DNA from: Gordonia sp. PDNC005
GTDB taxonomy: Bacteria > Actinomycetota > Actinomycetes > Mycobacteriales > Mycobacteriaceae
NCBI RefSeq assembly: GCF_016919385.1
Contig: NZ_CP070351.1
Span: 124,001-188,000 of the forward strand
Length of the DNA stretch: 64,000 nucleotides
Direction: 5' to 3'
The notes beneath the pieces were generated by a model that was given only the letters and a program-made list of their open reading frames with translations, had not been told where the DNA came from and ran no database searches. This document shows positions 16,804 through 25,077 of the stretch, in pieces. The translations under genes and the position numbers were made by a program. The number at the start of each line of letters is the position of its first letter. Positions within the stretch are counted from its first letter, which is position 1.

Positions 16804-18402
16804 ATGTCAGCTAGTGTTCTCCGCTCGGGAGGCGGCGCCGTCGTCGACGCGCTGGTCGCTCACGGTGTCGACACCGTCTTCGGCATCCCCGGCACGCACA
16901 ACCTCGCGATCTATGCCGCGCTCGAGGCGTCGTCGATCAAGCACGTCACTCCCCGCCACGAGCAGGGAGCGGGCTACGCGGCCGACGGCTATGCACGACT
17001 GTCCGGCCGACCGGGCGTAGTCGTGACGACCACCGGGCCGGCGATCCTCAACGCATCGGCTGCTGCGGCACAGGCGTACTCGGACTCGGTTCCAGTCCTG
17101 TTCATCGCACCCGGCATGCCGTCGGATCATCCGAGCGGCTACAACGGCCTGCTGCACGAGGTGCGCAGCCAGATCGACGCGATGTCGGCCGTCGTCGCCC
17201 ACGCGCAGCGCGTGACCAGCGTCGCGGAGATCCCGCACGCCGTCGCGCAGTGCTTCGCCGCGATGACCACCGGGCGTCCGCGTCCGGCGTACCTGGAGAT
17301 CCCGCTCGACCTGCTCGAAGCGCAGGCAGAGGTCGTGGCGGAGGCGCCGGTCACCGTGCCGTCGATCGTCCCGGCGGAATCGGTCGTGGCCGCAGCCGCC
17401 GAGGTGGTCGCGTCCGCGCAGCGCCCGTTGATCGTGGCAGGAGGCGGCGCGAGCCGCGCCGCCTCGGAGGTGTTGGCGTTCGCCGAGAAGTTCGACGCTC
17501 CGGTCGTCACGACGGCCAACGGCAAGGCCGTTGTACGCGAGGATCATCCGTTGGCCCTGGGCGCTGGAGTGCCGCTCGAGGTGACTCTAGACCTGGTCCG
17601 CGACTGCGACGTCGTGCTCGCGGTCGGCACCGAACTCGCGCCGGCCGACTGGTGGTGGGGCCCGATGCCCGCGACCCGCCTGGTTCGCATCGACATCGAT
17701 CCGCTTGCGGTCGCGACCAACGCGATCCCCGAGGTCGCCGTGGTCGGCGACGCCGCGGCCGTCCTCGCCGACCTCACCGAGCGGCTCGCCCCGGTGACCG
17801 GCAGGGCTGACCGCGGTGCCGACCGCGCGGCCGCGTGGCGCCCCAGGCTCACCGAGGACGCACGCACCATCGGTGCGGCGTACGTCGGACTCGCCGAGTC
17901 CCTCGCGGAGGTTCTGGACGACGACGCTGTGATCGTCGCCGACCAGACGATGTCGTGCTACTACGGCTTGATGGGCAACCTCCCGCGCTACGCACCGCGG
18001 TCGTTCATGTACCCGTCCGGTCTCGGCACCCTCGGGTACTCGCTGCCCGCGGGCATCGGTGCGATGGTGTCGACGCCCGGTCGACAGGTTGTCGCGGTGA
18101 TCGGCGATGGCGGCGTGATGTTCTCGCTGCCCGAGCTCGCGACTGCGGCCCAGGCCGGCATCGCCCTGCCCGTGGTGGTCGTCGACAACGGCGGCTACGG
18201 CGAGATCCGTAACGAGATGGTGGACCGGGACGAGACGCCGATCGCGGTGGACCTCCCGACGCCGGACTTCGCCGGTGTCGCACGGGCCCTGGGCTGCCAC
18301 GGCGTCGACGCCGCGTCGTACGCGGAGGTGGGTCCCGCCGTTCGTGAGGCTTTCGCCGCCGATCGTCCGACTCTGATCTACGTGCGCGAGCCCGCTGTCT
18401 GA
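16804..18402 (+). CDS. Thiamine-diphosphate enzyme, 2-oxoacid decarboxylase/acetolactate-synthase-like
   Basis: A 532-residue three-domain thiamine diphosphate enzyme. The catalytic glutamate is Glu53 in PRHEQGAGYAADGYAR; the cofactor motif is GDGGVMFSLPELATAAQAG followed by VVVDNGGYGEIRNE. GIPGTHNLAIY at about residue 27 is the active-site loop. The family includes AruI-type 5-guanidino-2-oxopentanoate decarboxylase, oxoacid decarboxylases and acetolactate synthase. No regulatory subunit gene follows, which argues against biosynthetic acetolactate synthase. Placed after an amino acid dehydrogenase, it most likely decarboxylates a 2-oxoacid to an aldehyde. It ends in a strong terminator. Confidence 0.82.
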   Translation: MSASVLRSGGGAVVDALVAHGVDTVFGIPGTHNLAIYAALEASSIKHVTPRHEQGAGYAADGYARLSGRPGVVVTTTGPAILNASAAAAQAYSDSVPVLFIAPGMPSDHPSGYNGLLHEVRSQIDAMSAVVAHAQRVTSVAEIPHAVAQCFAAMTTGRPRPAYLEIPLDLLEAQAEVVAEAPVTVPSIVPAESVVAAAAEVVASAQRPLIVAGGGASRAASEVLAFAEKFDAPVVTTANGKAVVREDHPLALGAGVPLEVTLDLVRDCDVVLAVGTELAPADWWWGPMPATRLVRIDIDPLAVATNAIPEVAVVGDAAAVLADLTERLAPVTGRADRGADRAAAWRPRLTEDARTIGAAYVGLAESLAEVLDDDAVIVADQTMSCYYGLMGNLPRYAPRSFMYPSGLGTLGYSLPAGIGAMVSTPGRQVVAVIGDGGVMFSLPELATAAQAGIALPVVVVDNGGYGEIRNEMVDRDETPIAVDLPTPDFAGVARALGCHGVDAASYAEVGPAVREAFAADRPTLIYVREPAV

Positions 18403-18415
18403 TCAGCTCGAACGT

Positions 18416-18451
18416 GAAGGCCCGGAACCTCGTCGGAGGTTCCGGGCCTTC
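18416..18451 (+). terminator. Terminator after the thiamine-diphosphate enzyme gene
   Basis: A 15-bp perfect stem, GAAGGCCCGGAACCT at 18416-18430 and its complement at 18437-18451, loop CGTCGG. It also separates this operon from the convergent NCS1 transporter gene. Confidence 0.8.
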
Positions 18452-18472
18452 GCGTGGGGATGTGTGCTCAGG

Positions 18473-19951
18473 TCACGCGTCGGCTGCGACGGTCCGGGCC
18501 GTGGGCGAGTACAGCCCGAGTCCGGCTGGGATCACAACTGCGCGTGTCAGAACGTAGTGCGCGAGTCCCGCGACGATGAACGACGGTACAGAGGCCGTCG
18601 TGTATTTGAAGATGCTCGCCGGCTCGTACGTGATCGGGTTGAGGAGCAGGCAGTAGACCAGAACACCGAGGCCGACCGATGCGAAGGCGCATACATTCAC
18701 GCCACGCCAGTAGCCGTATCCCGAGTCCGCGGTGTCGGCATACAGTTGCCTGACGTCCAACCGGCCCCGCCGCAGGAGGAAGTAGTCGACGATCTGGACG
18801 CCGCACAACGGCGCGAGGAAGAGGGCGCCCCACGACAAGAACTGGCTGTAATTGTCGTAGACGGCCTGGGGGAAGAACACGAGAATCACCGCCGGGCCGA
18901 GGATCACGGTGATGAGCGCGGGCCACGAGACGCCGCGGAGCAGGCGTCCGCCGCCGCCGCGCAGTGCGACCATCGAGGCGTATCCCTGTGACAGGATCGC
19001 GGTGATGTTGGCCAAGGCCACCACCAGGAGTGCGAGCACGCCGAATGTGCTGCCGATCAGCGGGATCATCCACTCGGTGGGGTCCTCCAGCTTGAGCGTG
19101 AGGGCCGCGAAGACGCCGACGACGGCCGCCACCACGGATGCGCCGAAGATGCCGAGGAAGTTGGGCCAGAACGCGGATCGGGACGTTCGTGTGAGGCGGG
19201 CGAGATTGCCCATGTTGGGCCACCAGGCGAACCCGCCCGCGATGTTGATCTCGATGGCGAGCATGAAGCTGACGTGCGAGTCCTCCGCTGGGTCGAGCGG
19301 CGCGAGCGAAGCGATGTGATCCCAGGTGTCGCGGCGCAGAACCATGATGAGGATTGCGATGATGATCAAGATCAGCAGCGGGGCGATCACCTGGCAGACC
19401 CGTTCGACCGAGACCGGGCCGCGCGACAGGATGAGCCACGAGACGACGACTGCGCCCACCGCGATGATCGACAGCGTCGTGGTCGAGTCGGACAAGTGCC
19501 AGCCGAACATGTGACTGAGTGCGTTGACCATGCCGTGCCCGAGCATGATGGCGAGCACGGCAGACCAAGCGGCTGCGAGCAGAGTGGACATGAAGACCAT
19601 GACCACCCGGGCGCCGACACTTCCGAACACGCTGCGCAGACCGATGAACTGCTCGACTCCATACTTGGCCGCGGGCAGGCACGGCGCCAACGCGACGAAG
19701 AAGACGGCGATTCCGTAGCCGATGGCGATCGTCGCGATGGCCTGCTTGGCGCCGACGTAGTACGCGACGGCGGCGCCTTGAAGGAACGCCCAGGTGGCGA
19801 CGGCGAGCCCGATGTTGACCACGGAGTAGTCCCAGAAGCCCCAGATTCGTTCGCGGCGTGTGAGGGGGAGCTCGTTGAGTGTCGCGTCGTCGACAGCGGC
19901 GGTGGGTTCGTGCAGGACGGTCTCGTCGGTGACGGCTTTGCGGGTTCTCAT
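18473..19951 (-). CDS. NCS1 family nucleobase:cation-symporter-like transporter
   Basis: A 492-residue, 12-helix permease. LTRRERIWGFWDYSVVNIGLAVATW near residues 30-55 is the usual NCS1 entry with the helix-1 WDY pattern. Known members carry cytosine, purines, allantoin, thiamine or hydantoins with protons or sodium. Here it is coupled to a 54-residue membrane protein gene (stop and start share one base) and the pair faces an amine oxidase gene across two TetR-type palindromes. That context suggests an amine or amine-containing heterocycle as substrate; this is inference. The ATG at 19951 is fixed by the coupling. Confidence 0.85.
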   Translation of the reverse strand: MRTRKAVTDETVLHEPTAAVDDATLNELPLTRRERIWGFWDYSVVNIGLAVATWAFLQGAAVAYYVGAKQAIATIAIGYGIAVFFVALAPCLPAAKYGVEQFIGLRSVFGSVGARVVMVFMSTLLAAAWSAVLAIMLGHGMVNALSHMFGWHLSDSTTTLSIIAVGAVVVSWLILSRGPVSVERVCQVIAPLLILIIIAILIMVLRRDTWDHIASLAPLDPAEDSHVSFMLAIEINIAGGFAWWPNMGNLARLTRTSRSAFWPNFLGIFGASVVAAVVGVFAALTLKLEDPTEWMIPLIGSTFGVLALLVVALANITAILSQGYASMVALRGGGGRLLRGVSWPALITVILGPAVILVFFPQAVYDNYSQFLSWGALFLAPLCGVQIVDYFLLRRGRLDVRQLYADTADSGYGYWRGVNVCAFASVGLGVLVYCLLLNPITYEPASIFKYTTASVPSFIVAGLAHYVLTRAVVIPAGLGLYSPTARTVAADA

Positions 19952-20115
19952 CACAGGCACCACCAGAGCAACAGCAGAGTGCCGACGATCAAACCGACGG
20001 CGCACAGGACGATGTCGCGGAGTGGGAGATCGGGCAGGATCATCCCGTTGTCGTCGGGGGATTCGAGGAGCTGAAGGCGGCGCTCCAGCTCGGTGTCGAA
20101 TGCATCGGTTGTCAT
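19951..20115 (-). CDS. 54-residue single-span membrane protein coupled to the NCS1 transporter
   Basis: A short gene easily missed. It encodes MTTDAFDTELERRLQLLE, a DDNG turn, PDLPLRD, and then one hydrophobic helix (about residues 34-54) ending LLLLWWCL. The stop TGA shares its last base with the ATG of the NCS1 gene (TGATG), the tightest form of translational coupling, so the two products are probably made in equal amounts. The amphipathic first half followed by a single helix resembles small accessory subunits of transporters. I do not recognise a family. It is preceded by a palindrome at 20128. Confidence 0.72.
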   Translation of the reverse strand: MTTDAFDTELERRLQLLESPDDNGMILPDLPLRDIVLCAVGLIVGTLLLLWWCL

Positions 20116-20127
20116 GGGGAGCCTTTC

Positions 20128-20145
20128 TGACTGACGAACCAGTTA
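20128..20145. promoter_or_regulatory. Module-2 operator, copy A
   Basis: TGACTGACGAACCAGTTA, an imperfect palindrome 13 bp upstream of the small membrane protein ATG. It fits the pattern TGACTG-N6-CAGTYA shared with 20207, 22348 (complement strand) and 27159. Confidence 0.6.
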
Positions 20146-20206
20146 TGTAACTGTGTGGGACGCCTCACAGTCTTGTCAAGACTCAGTCCAGATCACGCCG
20201 AGTCAT

Positions 20207-20224
20207 TGACTGATCCGTCAGTTA
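20207..20224. promoter_or_regulatory. Module-2 operator, copy B, overlapping the amine oxidase promoter
   Basis: TGACTGATCCGTCAGTTA, extended by AT/AT on both sides (20205-20226). TTGACT at 20206-20211 is a possible -35, with CACGAT at 20229-20234 17 nt later and 7 nt before the ATG at 20242. A bound repressor would block this promoter. Confidence 0.68.
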
Positions 20225-20241
20225 ATGCCACGATGGGGCCC

Positions 20242-21630
20242 ATGTCACACTCAGAGACGAATTCGGCACGCGACGTCGACCATGTGGGCGTCGCGATCAT
20301 CGGGGCAGGCTACGCGGGACTCTCGGCGGCGCTGGCACTTGTCGACGAGGGCGTGGACGCGGTGGTCCTCGAAGGCGCCGACCGCGTCGGTGGCCGGACG
20401 CTGTCGGAGGTTCGTCCCACCGGAGTTGTCGTCGATCACGGCGGGCAGTGGGTCGGGCCGACGCAGACCCGACTGCTCGCGCTCGCGGAACGCTTCGGTG
20501 TCTCCATCTTCCCGACGTTCTGGGCCGGCGATCACCTGGAGATCTGGGCCGACGGCGGCGTCAACCGGTATCGGGGCGCGGGGCCGGACGAAGGCGAAGG
20601 TCTCCACGAGTACGAAGAGCACATCAAGGTGCTCGACGCGCTGGCGGCGACCATCGACCTGCAGAATCCGCCCGCGTCGCCGAATGCCGCGGCGCTCGAT
20701 GAGGAGACGGTCGCGTCGTATCTGCTGCGCGAGGTGCCCTGCGAGGGCGCGCGCCGCCGGTTCGCGCTGGCTGTCGAAGGCGTGTGGGCGTGCGAGACCG
20801 CACACGTCTCGATGCTGCACTTCCTCTTCTACATCGCCGCGGCCGGAACCTTCGACGAGCTCATGGAGACCGACGGCTGTGCGCAGGACTCACGGTTCGT
20901 CGGCGGCGCGCAGGCGCCGGCGAAGGCTGTCGCCACGCACCTGGGCGACCGCGTTCGGCTCGGGTGGTGCGCCGACCGTGTCACGGTGGTCGACGACGGG
21001 ATCCTCGTCGAGACGTCCGCGGGCACCGTCCACGCGTCGCATGTGATCGTCACCCTTCCGCCACAGGCGGCGGGTGCAGTCCGGTTCGATCCGCCGTTGC
21101 CACCTGCCAAGGCGAGATTCGTCGACCGGAGCGTGATGGGCGATGTTGCGAAAGTGCACGTCACCTACCCGAAACCGTTCTGGCGCGCCGAGGGACTCAG
21201 CGGTCAGGCGACCGTGTACGACGAGCGGGAGACAGGCGTCGTGTTCGACAACTCGCCCGACGACGCGAGCTCGGGAGTCCTGGTCGCATTCGTGTACGGC
21301 CGGAGGGTCGATCCGTGGGCGCAGCTGGACGCCGATGCGCGCCGCGCCGCGATCCTGACGACGCTGACCGATCTGTTCGGAGACCGTGCAGGCGAACCGG
21401 TCGACTACGTCGAGAAGATCTGGTCGGTCGACCCGTGGATCCGTGGCGCCTACGCCGCCAATCCAACACCCGGCGCGTGGTCGTCCTACGGCGAGCAAGG
21501 GTGGCGTCGCCCGACAGGGCGCATCCACTGGGCGGGGTCGGAGACGTCGAGCGTGTGGAACGGCTACATCGACGGAGCGATCGCGTCAGGACAGCGAGCT
21601 GCGCAGGAAATCCTGGACTGTCTCGGGTAG
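20242..21630 (+). CDS. Flavin monoamine oxidase family protein
   Basis: A 462-residue FAD amine oxidase. The N-terminal GAGYAGLSAALALVDEG and EGADRVGGRT bind FAD; HGGQWVGPTQTR follows, and the C-terminus has WAGSETSSVWNGYIDGAIASG. In eukaryotic MAO a cysteine in a CYT motif binds FAD covalently; the matching position here reads GAYA, so FAD is probably non-covalent, as in bacterial putrescine oxidase. It would convert a primary amine to an aldehyde, hydrogen peroxide and ammonia. Divergent from the NCS1 pair, with predicted operators between them. The ATG at 20242 gives the shortest sensible tail; an in-frame ATG exists 9 nt upstream. Confidence 0.88.
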   Translation: MSHSETNSARDVDHVGVAIIGAGYAGLSAALALVDEGVDAVVLEGADRVGGRTLSEVRPTGVVVDHGGQWVGPTQTRLLALAERFGVSIFPTFWAGDHLEIWADGGVNRYRGAGPDEGEGLHEYEEHIKVLDALAATIDLQNPPASPNAAALDEETVASYLLREVPCEGARRRFALAVEGVWACETAHVSMLHFLFYIAAAGTFDELMETDGCAQDSRFVGGAQAPAKAVATHLGDRVRLGWCADRVTVVDDGILVETSAGTVHASHVIVTLPPQAAGAVRFDPPLPPAKARFVDRSVMGDVAKVHVTYPKPFWRAEGLSGQATVYDERETGVVFDNSPDDASSGVLVAFVYGRRVDPWAQLDADARRAAILTTLTDLFGDRAGEPVDYVEKIWSVDPWIRGAYAANPTPGAWSSYGEQGWRRPTGRIHWAGSETSSVWNGYIDGAIASGQRAAQEILDCLG

Positions 21631-21634
21631 CGCG

Positions 21635-21705
21635 GACACGATTCGGCTCACTTCGTTCGCTCAACGAGCGGGGTGCGGAGCAGGCGAGTCGAAAGGTCGT
21701 TCGCC
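21635..21705. repeat. Fragment of the dispersed CGAGTCGAAAGG repeat
   Basis: The spacer between two convergent genes contains TTCGTTCGCTCAACGAGCG and GCGAGTCGAAAGG, the same text as in the 6775-6889 repeat. No terminator other than this is visible here. Confidence 0.5.
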
Positions 21706-21709
21706 GAGA

Positions 21710-22303
21710 TCAGGCGGTGATCGCGTCGAGGTAGGAGTCGATGCGCGCGATCATCCGGTCGAGAGGCATCTCGGGAGCGTGCATCAGGTTCTGAATGCTC
21801 ATCCCGTCGATCATCGATACCAGCACATCGGCGAACACGTCGGCGTCGCCCTCGACGATCTGACCGCGATCCTGACCATGGGCGACGAGGTCCCGGACCA
21901 GTTCCCGCCACTGGCCGTAGAGGCGCGCGTTGATGTCTTGCAACGTCTCGTCACGCATGCCCTCAGCCCACAGCTCGGCCCAGACCCGCCACGCCCGGAT
22001 CGACGCCTCGGTCACGGGCAGATTGCTGTGCGCGAGGGCGCGGAGAGTTGCGAGCGAGTCCGTCTGGTCGCCGTCGAGCATCGCGCGTCGTCCCTCGATG
22101 GAACGCTCGTAATTCAACTCGAACGCGGCGTTGACCACGTCCCGCTTCGTGTCGAAGTAGTAGTGGACGGTGCCCGACGAGACTCCGGCGCGCTTGGCGA
22201 CGTCCGACAGGCGCAGTGACTGCATGCCGCGGTCGGCGATCACCTCGCACGCCGCCGACAGGATCTGCTCGCGGCGTTCCGCTTCGACACTCGGTCGTGG
22301 CAC
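21710..22303 (-). CDS. TetR family transcriptional regulator (module 2)
   Basis: A 197-residue TetR protein. The helix-turn-helix is LRLSDVAKRAGVSSGTVHYYF at about residues 31-51; the C-terminal domain is of the BetI/TetR_C type (AWRVWAELWAEGMRDETLQDI quoted in part). The GTG at 22303 is chosen because AGGAG lies 6 nt upstream; the frame continues upstream without a better start. It follows the acyl-CoA dehydrogenase operon in the same direction but behind a terminator and its own palindrome (22348), so it is probably autoregulated. It is the best candidate regulator for the four module-2 palindromes. Confidence 0.85.
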   Translation of the reverse strand: MPRPSVEAERREQILSAACEVIADRGMQSLRLSDVAKRAGVSSGTVHYYFDTKRDVVNAAFELNYERSIEGRRAMLDGDQTDSLATLRALAHSNLPVTEASIRAWRVWAELWAEGMRDETLQDINARLYGQWRELVRDLVAHGQDRGQIVEGDADVFADVLVSMIDGMSIQNLMHAPEMPLDRMIARIDSYLDAITA

Positions 22304-22347
22304 TGCTGACTCCTTTGTAGTACTGACGCCCCTCGACACTACGCAGA

Positions 22348-22365
22348 TGACCGGCCCGTCAGTCA
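22348..22365. promoter_or_regulatory. Module-2 operator, copy C, upstream of the TetR gene
   Basis: TGACCGGCCCGTCAGTCA; its complement TGACTGACGGGCCGGTCA starts with the same nine bases as copy A (TGACTGACG). It lies 45 bp before the TetR GTG. Confidence 0.6.
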
Positions 22366-22370
22366 AGAAA

Positions 22371-22404
22371 GAACCGCGGTGTCGCCGAGGCGACACCGCG
22401 GTTC
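22371..22404 (-). terminator. Terminator of the acyl-CoA dehydrogenase operon
   Basis: A 16-bp perfect inverted repeat, GAACCGCGGTGTCGCC at 22371-22386 and its complement at 22389-22404, 13 bp after the acyl-CoA dehydrogenase stop. Confidence 0.72.
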
Positions 22405-22417
22405 GCGGTCGATCATG

Positions 22418-23578
22418 TCAGTCCAGGTTGCGCGAGATCACGAGCTTCATGATGTCCGAGGTGCCCTCTTCGATCTCCTCGAGCTTCACGTCGCGCATCC
22501 ACTGCTCGACGGGGAACTCGCGGGAGTAGCCCCAGCCGCCGAGCGTCTGGACGGCCGCGTGGGTGACGAACATGGCGGTCTCGGAAGCCTGCAGCTTGCA
22601 CATGGCGGCGAGGCCGGTGGCGCGCTGGCCGCTGTCGATGACGCGGGCGGCGTGGTGGACCAGCAGTCGGGCCGACTCGATGCGGGTGGCCATCTCGGCG
22701 AGACGGAACGCGACGGCCTGGTGCTCGATGATCGGGACGCCGAACTGCTTGCGCTCGCGGGCGTAGTTCAGGGCGTACTCGTACGCTGCGCGTGCGGCGC
22801 CGACAGCGGCGGCGCCGAGCACCACGCGCGAGATGTCGAACGTGCCCATGAGGCCGTAGAAGCCCTGGCCCTCGTCGCCGAGGCGATCCTCGTCCGGCAC
22901 GAACATGTCGTCGAAGAACACCTCGCGGCAGACGATGGCGCGCTGGCCCATCTTCTTCATCGGCTCACCGAACGAGACGCCGGGGGTGTCCTTCTTGAAC
23001 ATGAAGGCGGTGACGCCGGCCGACCGCTTGGTCTTGTCGGTCTTGGCGAAGACGACGTACTGCTCGGCGGCGCCCGCATTGGAGATCCACGCCTTCTGGC
23101 CGTTGATCTTGTATCCGCCGTCGACCTTGGTCGCAGTGGTGATGATCGACGCCGCATCCGAACCCGAACCGGGCTCGGTGGTGGCAAGCGAGGTCATGAT
23201 CGCGTCGGGGCCGGTGGTCGGCGGCAGCCACTTGCGCTTCTGCTCCTCGGTGCCGAGGACCATGAGCGGGTCGGAGAAGAAGCCGTTCGAGCAGACGAGG
23301 TTGCCGATGCCGGGATCGCCCCAGCACAGTTCCTCCTGCACGAGGCACTGGGTGAAGACGTCGGTCATGCCGCCGCCGCCGTACTCGGTGGGGATCATGA
23401 AGTCGGCGATGCCGACCTGTGCGGCCTTGCGGAAGATGTCGACCGGAGTGACGGTGTCGGCCTCGTCGACCTCACGGCCGCGCGGGCGGATCTCCTTCTC
23501 GGCGAAATCGTGGCAGAGCTCGATGATCTGCTTCTGCTCGTCGGTCAACGGGAATGCGGGGATGTTCACGGTGCTCAT
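22418..23578 (-). CDS. Acyl-CoA dehydrogenase
   Basis: A 386-residue FAD enzyme that makes the alpha,beta double bond in an acyl-CoA. It has the three-domain family pattern: LTDEQKQIIELCHDFAEKEI at the N-terminus, ATTEPGSGSDAASI and YKINGQKAWISNAG in the middle, and LGGWGYSREFPVEQWMRD then EEGTSDIMKLVISRNL at the end. The expected catalytic base is Glu371 in EGTSD. It is the last gene of the operon with aldehyde dehydrogenase and acyl-CoA synthetase, so its substrate is probably the acyl-CoA they make. Chain length cannot be read from the sequence. The ATG at 23578 is preceded by AAAGG. Confidence 0.9.
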   Translation of the reverse strand: MSTVNIPAFPLTDEQKQIIELCHDFAEKEIRPRGREVDEADTVTPVDIFRKAAQVGIADFMIPTEYGGGGMTDVFTQCLVQEELCWGDPGIGNLVCSNGFFSDPLMVLGTEEQKRKWLPPTTGPDAIMTSLATTEPGSGSDAASIITTATKVDGGYKINGQKAWISNAGAAEQYVVFAKTDKTKRSAGVTAFMFKKDTPGVSFGEPMKKMGQRAIVCREVFFDDMFVPDEDRLGDEGQGFYGLMGTFDISRVVLGAAAVGAARAAYEYALNYARERKQFGVPIIEHQAVAFRLAEMATRIESARLLVHHAARVIDSGQRATGLAAMCKLQASETAMFVTHAAVQTLGGWGYSREFPVEQWMRDVKLEEIEEGTSDIMKLVISRNLD

Positions 23579-23612
23579 GGGATGCCTTTCTGGAGGTGCT
23601 CGAGGGAGGGGG

Positions 23613-25049
23613 CTACAACTGGATGCTGGTGATCTCGGTGAACTCTTCGAGTCCGACGGGACCGAGTTCTCGGCCGAGTCCGGAGGCCTTCCAGCCGCCG
23701 AACGGTGCACGCGGATTGAACGGCGCGCCGTTCACGTCCACCTGACCGGTGTCGATACGCGACGCCACAGCGATCGCGCGGTCGGTGTCACCGGACCAGA
23801 CGGCTCCGGCTAGGCCGTACTCGCTGTCGTTGGCGAGAAGCACGGCGTGGTCGTCGCCGTCGTGCGGAAGCACAACGATGACTGGACCGAAGATCTCGTC
23901 GCGTACCGCCGGGTCGTCGGCCTGGAGGTCGGCGAGGACGGTGGGTGCGACGAAGTGTCCTCCCGGGAACTCCGGCAGGGGATCGGGTCCGCCGCACACG
24001 AGGCGGGCGCCTCGGGCGAGAGCGCCGTCGATCGCCGAGACGATCGATGTGCGCTGGGCGGCGGAGATGACGGGCCCGAGGTCGGTGGACTCGTCGCCGG
24101 GGTCGCCGACGCGCATGGCGGCGACGGCGTCGGCGGCGATCGTGAGGGCGTCCTCGTAGCGGCCGCGGGGGACCAACAGTCGGGACCAGGCGCTGCATGT
24201 CTGACCGGAGTTCAGCAGGCCCGCGGCGACACTCGTGCGGACCGCCTCGTCCAGGTCGGCGTCGTCGAGGACCACGCTGGCCGACTTGCCGCCGAGTTCG
24301 AGGCACGCGCGCTTGATGTTCTGGGCGGCCGCCACGGCGATGGTCTTGCCGACGCCGGTGGAGCCGGTGAACGACACGACGTCGACGCCGGGGTGCTCGG
24401 CGAGTGCCGAACCCACCACACGTCCAGCACCGGGAACCAGGGAGAACACGCCTGCGGGAACACCGGCTGCCACGGCCGCATCGGCGAAGAGGTACGTCGA
24501 CAGGGGAGTCAACTCCGCGGGCTTCACCACGATCGGGCAGCCCGCGGCGAGGGCTGCGCCTGCCTTCGCGACCAGCTGATAGAACGGGTAGTTCCACGGC
24601 GTGATGGCTGCGACCACACCGGCGGCTCGGCGCAGGACACGCGAGTTGCCGATCGTCGTCTGCCACTCGAAGGTACGGGCCAGGCCTGCGAAGTCGGCCA
24701 TGATCTCGATGCCGAGGTCGATGTGGGCCTCACGTGCCACGGTGAGCGGCGCGCCGACCTCGGCGACTGTCGCGGCGACGAGATCGTCGCGGCGGTTGCG
24801 CAGCTCGGAGACCAGGGCGTCGAGGACGTTGGCGCGTGCCTCCGGCGATGCGGTGCTCCACGCCGGGAGGGCGGCGCGGGCGGCGGACACGGCGTCGTCG
24901 ACGTCGATCGCTGTGCACGACGCCGAGGTGCCTACGGTGGCGCCGGTCGCCGGGGCGTGGACGTCGACGGTCTCGGCCACGGTGCGCCATGTGCCCTTGA
25001 TGAGCGCAGCGTCGCGCTGCCACAGGGCGACTGTCGTGGTGGCTGTCAT
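23613..25049 (-). CDS. Aldehyde dehydrogenase family protein
   Basis: A 478-residue NAD(P)-dependent aldehyde dehydrogenase. Catalytic Cys285 is in SGQTCSAW and the general base Glu251 in LELGGKSA; AITPWNYPF, FTGSTGVGK and EIFGPV are the usual family motifs. It would oxidise the aldehyde produced by the amine oxidase and by the 2-oxoacid decarboxylase-like enzyme. GGAAGG lies 9 nt before the ATG. Spacing to the acyl-CoA dehydrogenase gene is 34 nt and to the synthetase gene 28 nt, so it is the middle gene of one operon. Confidence 0.92.
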   Translation of the reverse strand: MTATTTVALWQRDAALIKGTWRTVAETVDVHAPATGATVGTSASCTAIDVDDAVSAARAALPAWSTASPEARANVLDALVSELRNRRDDLVAATVAEVGAPLTVAREAHIDLGIEIMADFAGLARTFEWQTTIGNSRVLRRAAGVVAAITPWNYPFYQLVAKAGAALAAGCPIVVKPAELTPLSTYLFADAAVAAGVPAGVFSLVPGAGRVVGSALAEHPGVDVVSFTGSTGVGKTIAVAAAQNIKRACLELGGKSASVVLDDADLDEAVRTSVAAGLLNSGQTCSAWSRLLVPRGRYEDALTIAADAVAAMRVGDPGDESTDLGPVISAAQRTSIVSAIDGALARGARLVCGGPDPLPEFPGGHFVAPTVLADLQADDPAVRDEIFGPVIVVLPHDGDDHAVLLANDSEYGLAGAVWSGDTDRAIAVASRIDTGQVDVNGAPFNPRAPFGGWKASGLGRELGPVGLEEFTEITSIQL

Positions 25050-25077
25050 GTGCTTGTCCTTCCTGGTGGAGTAGTGG

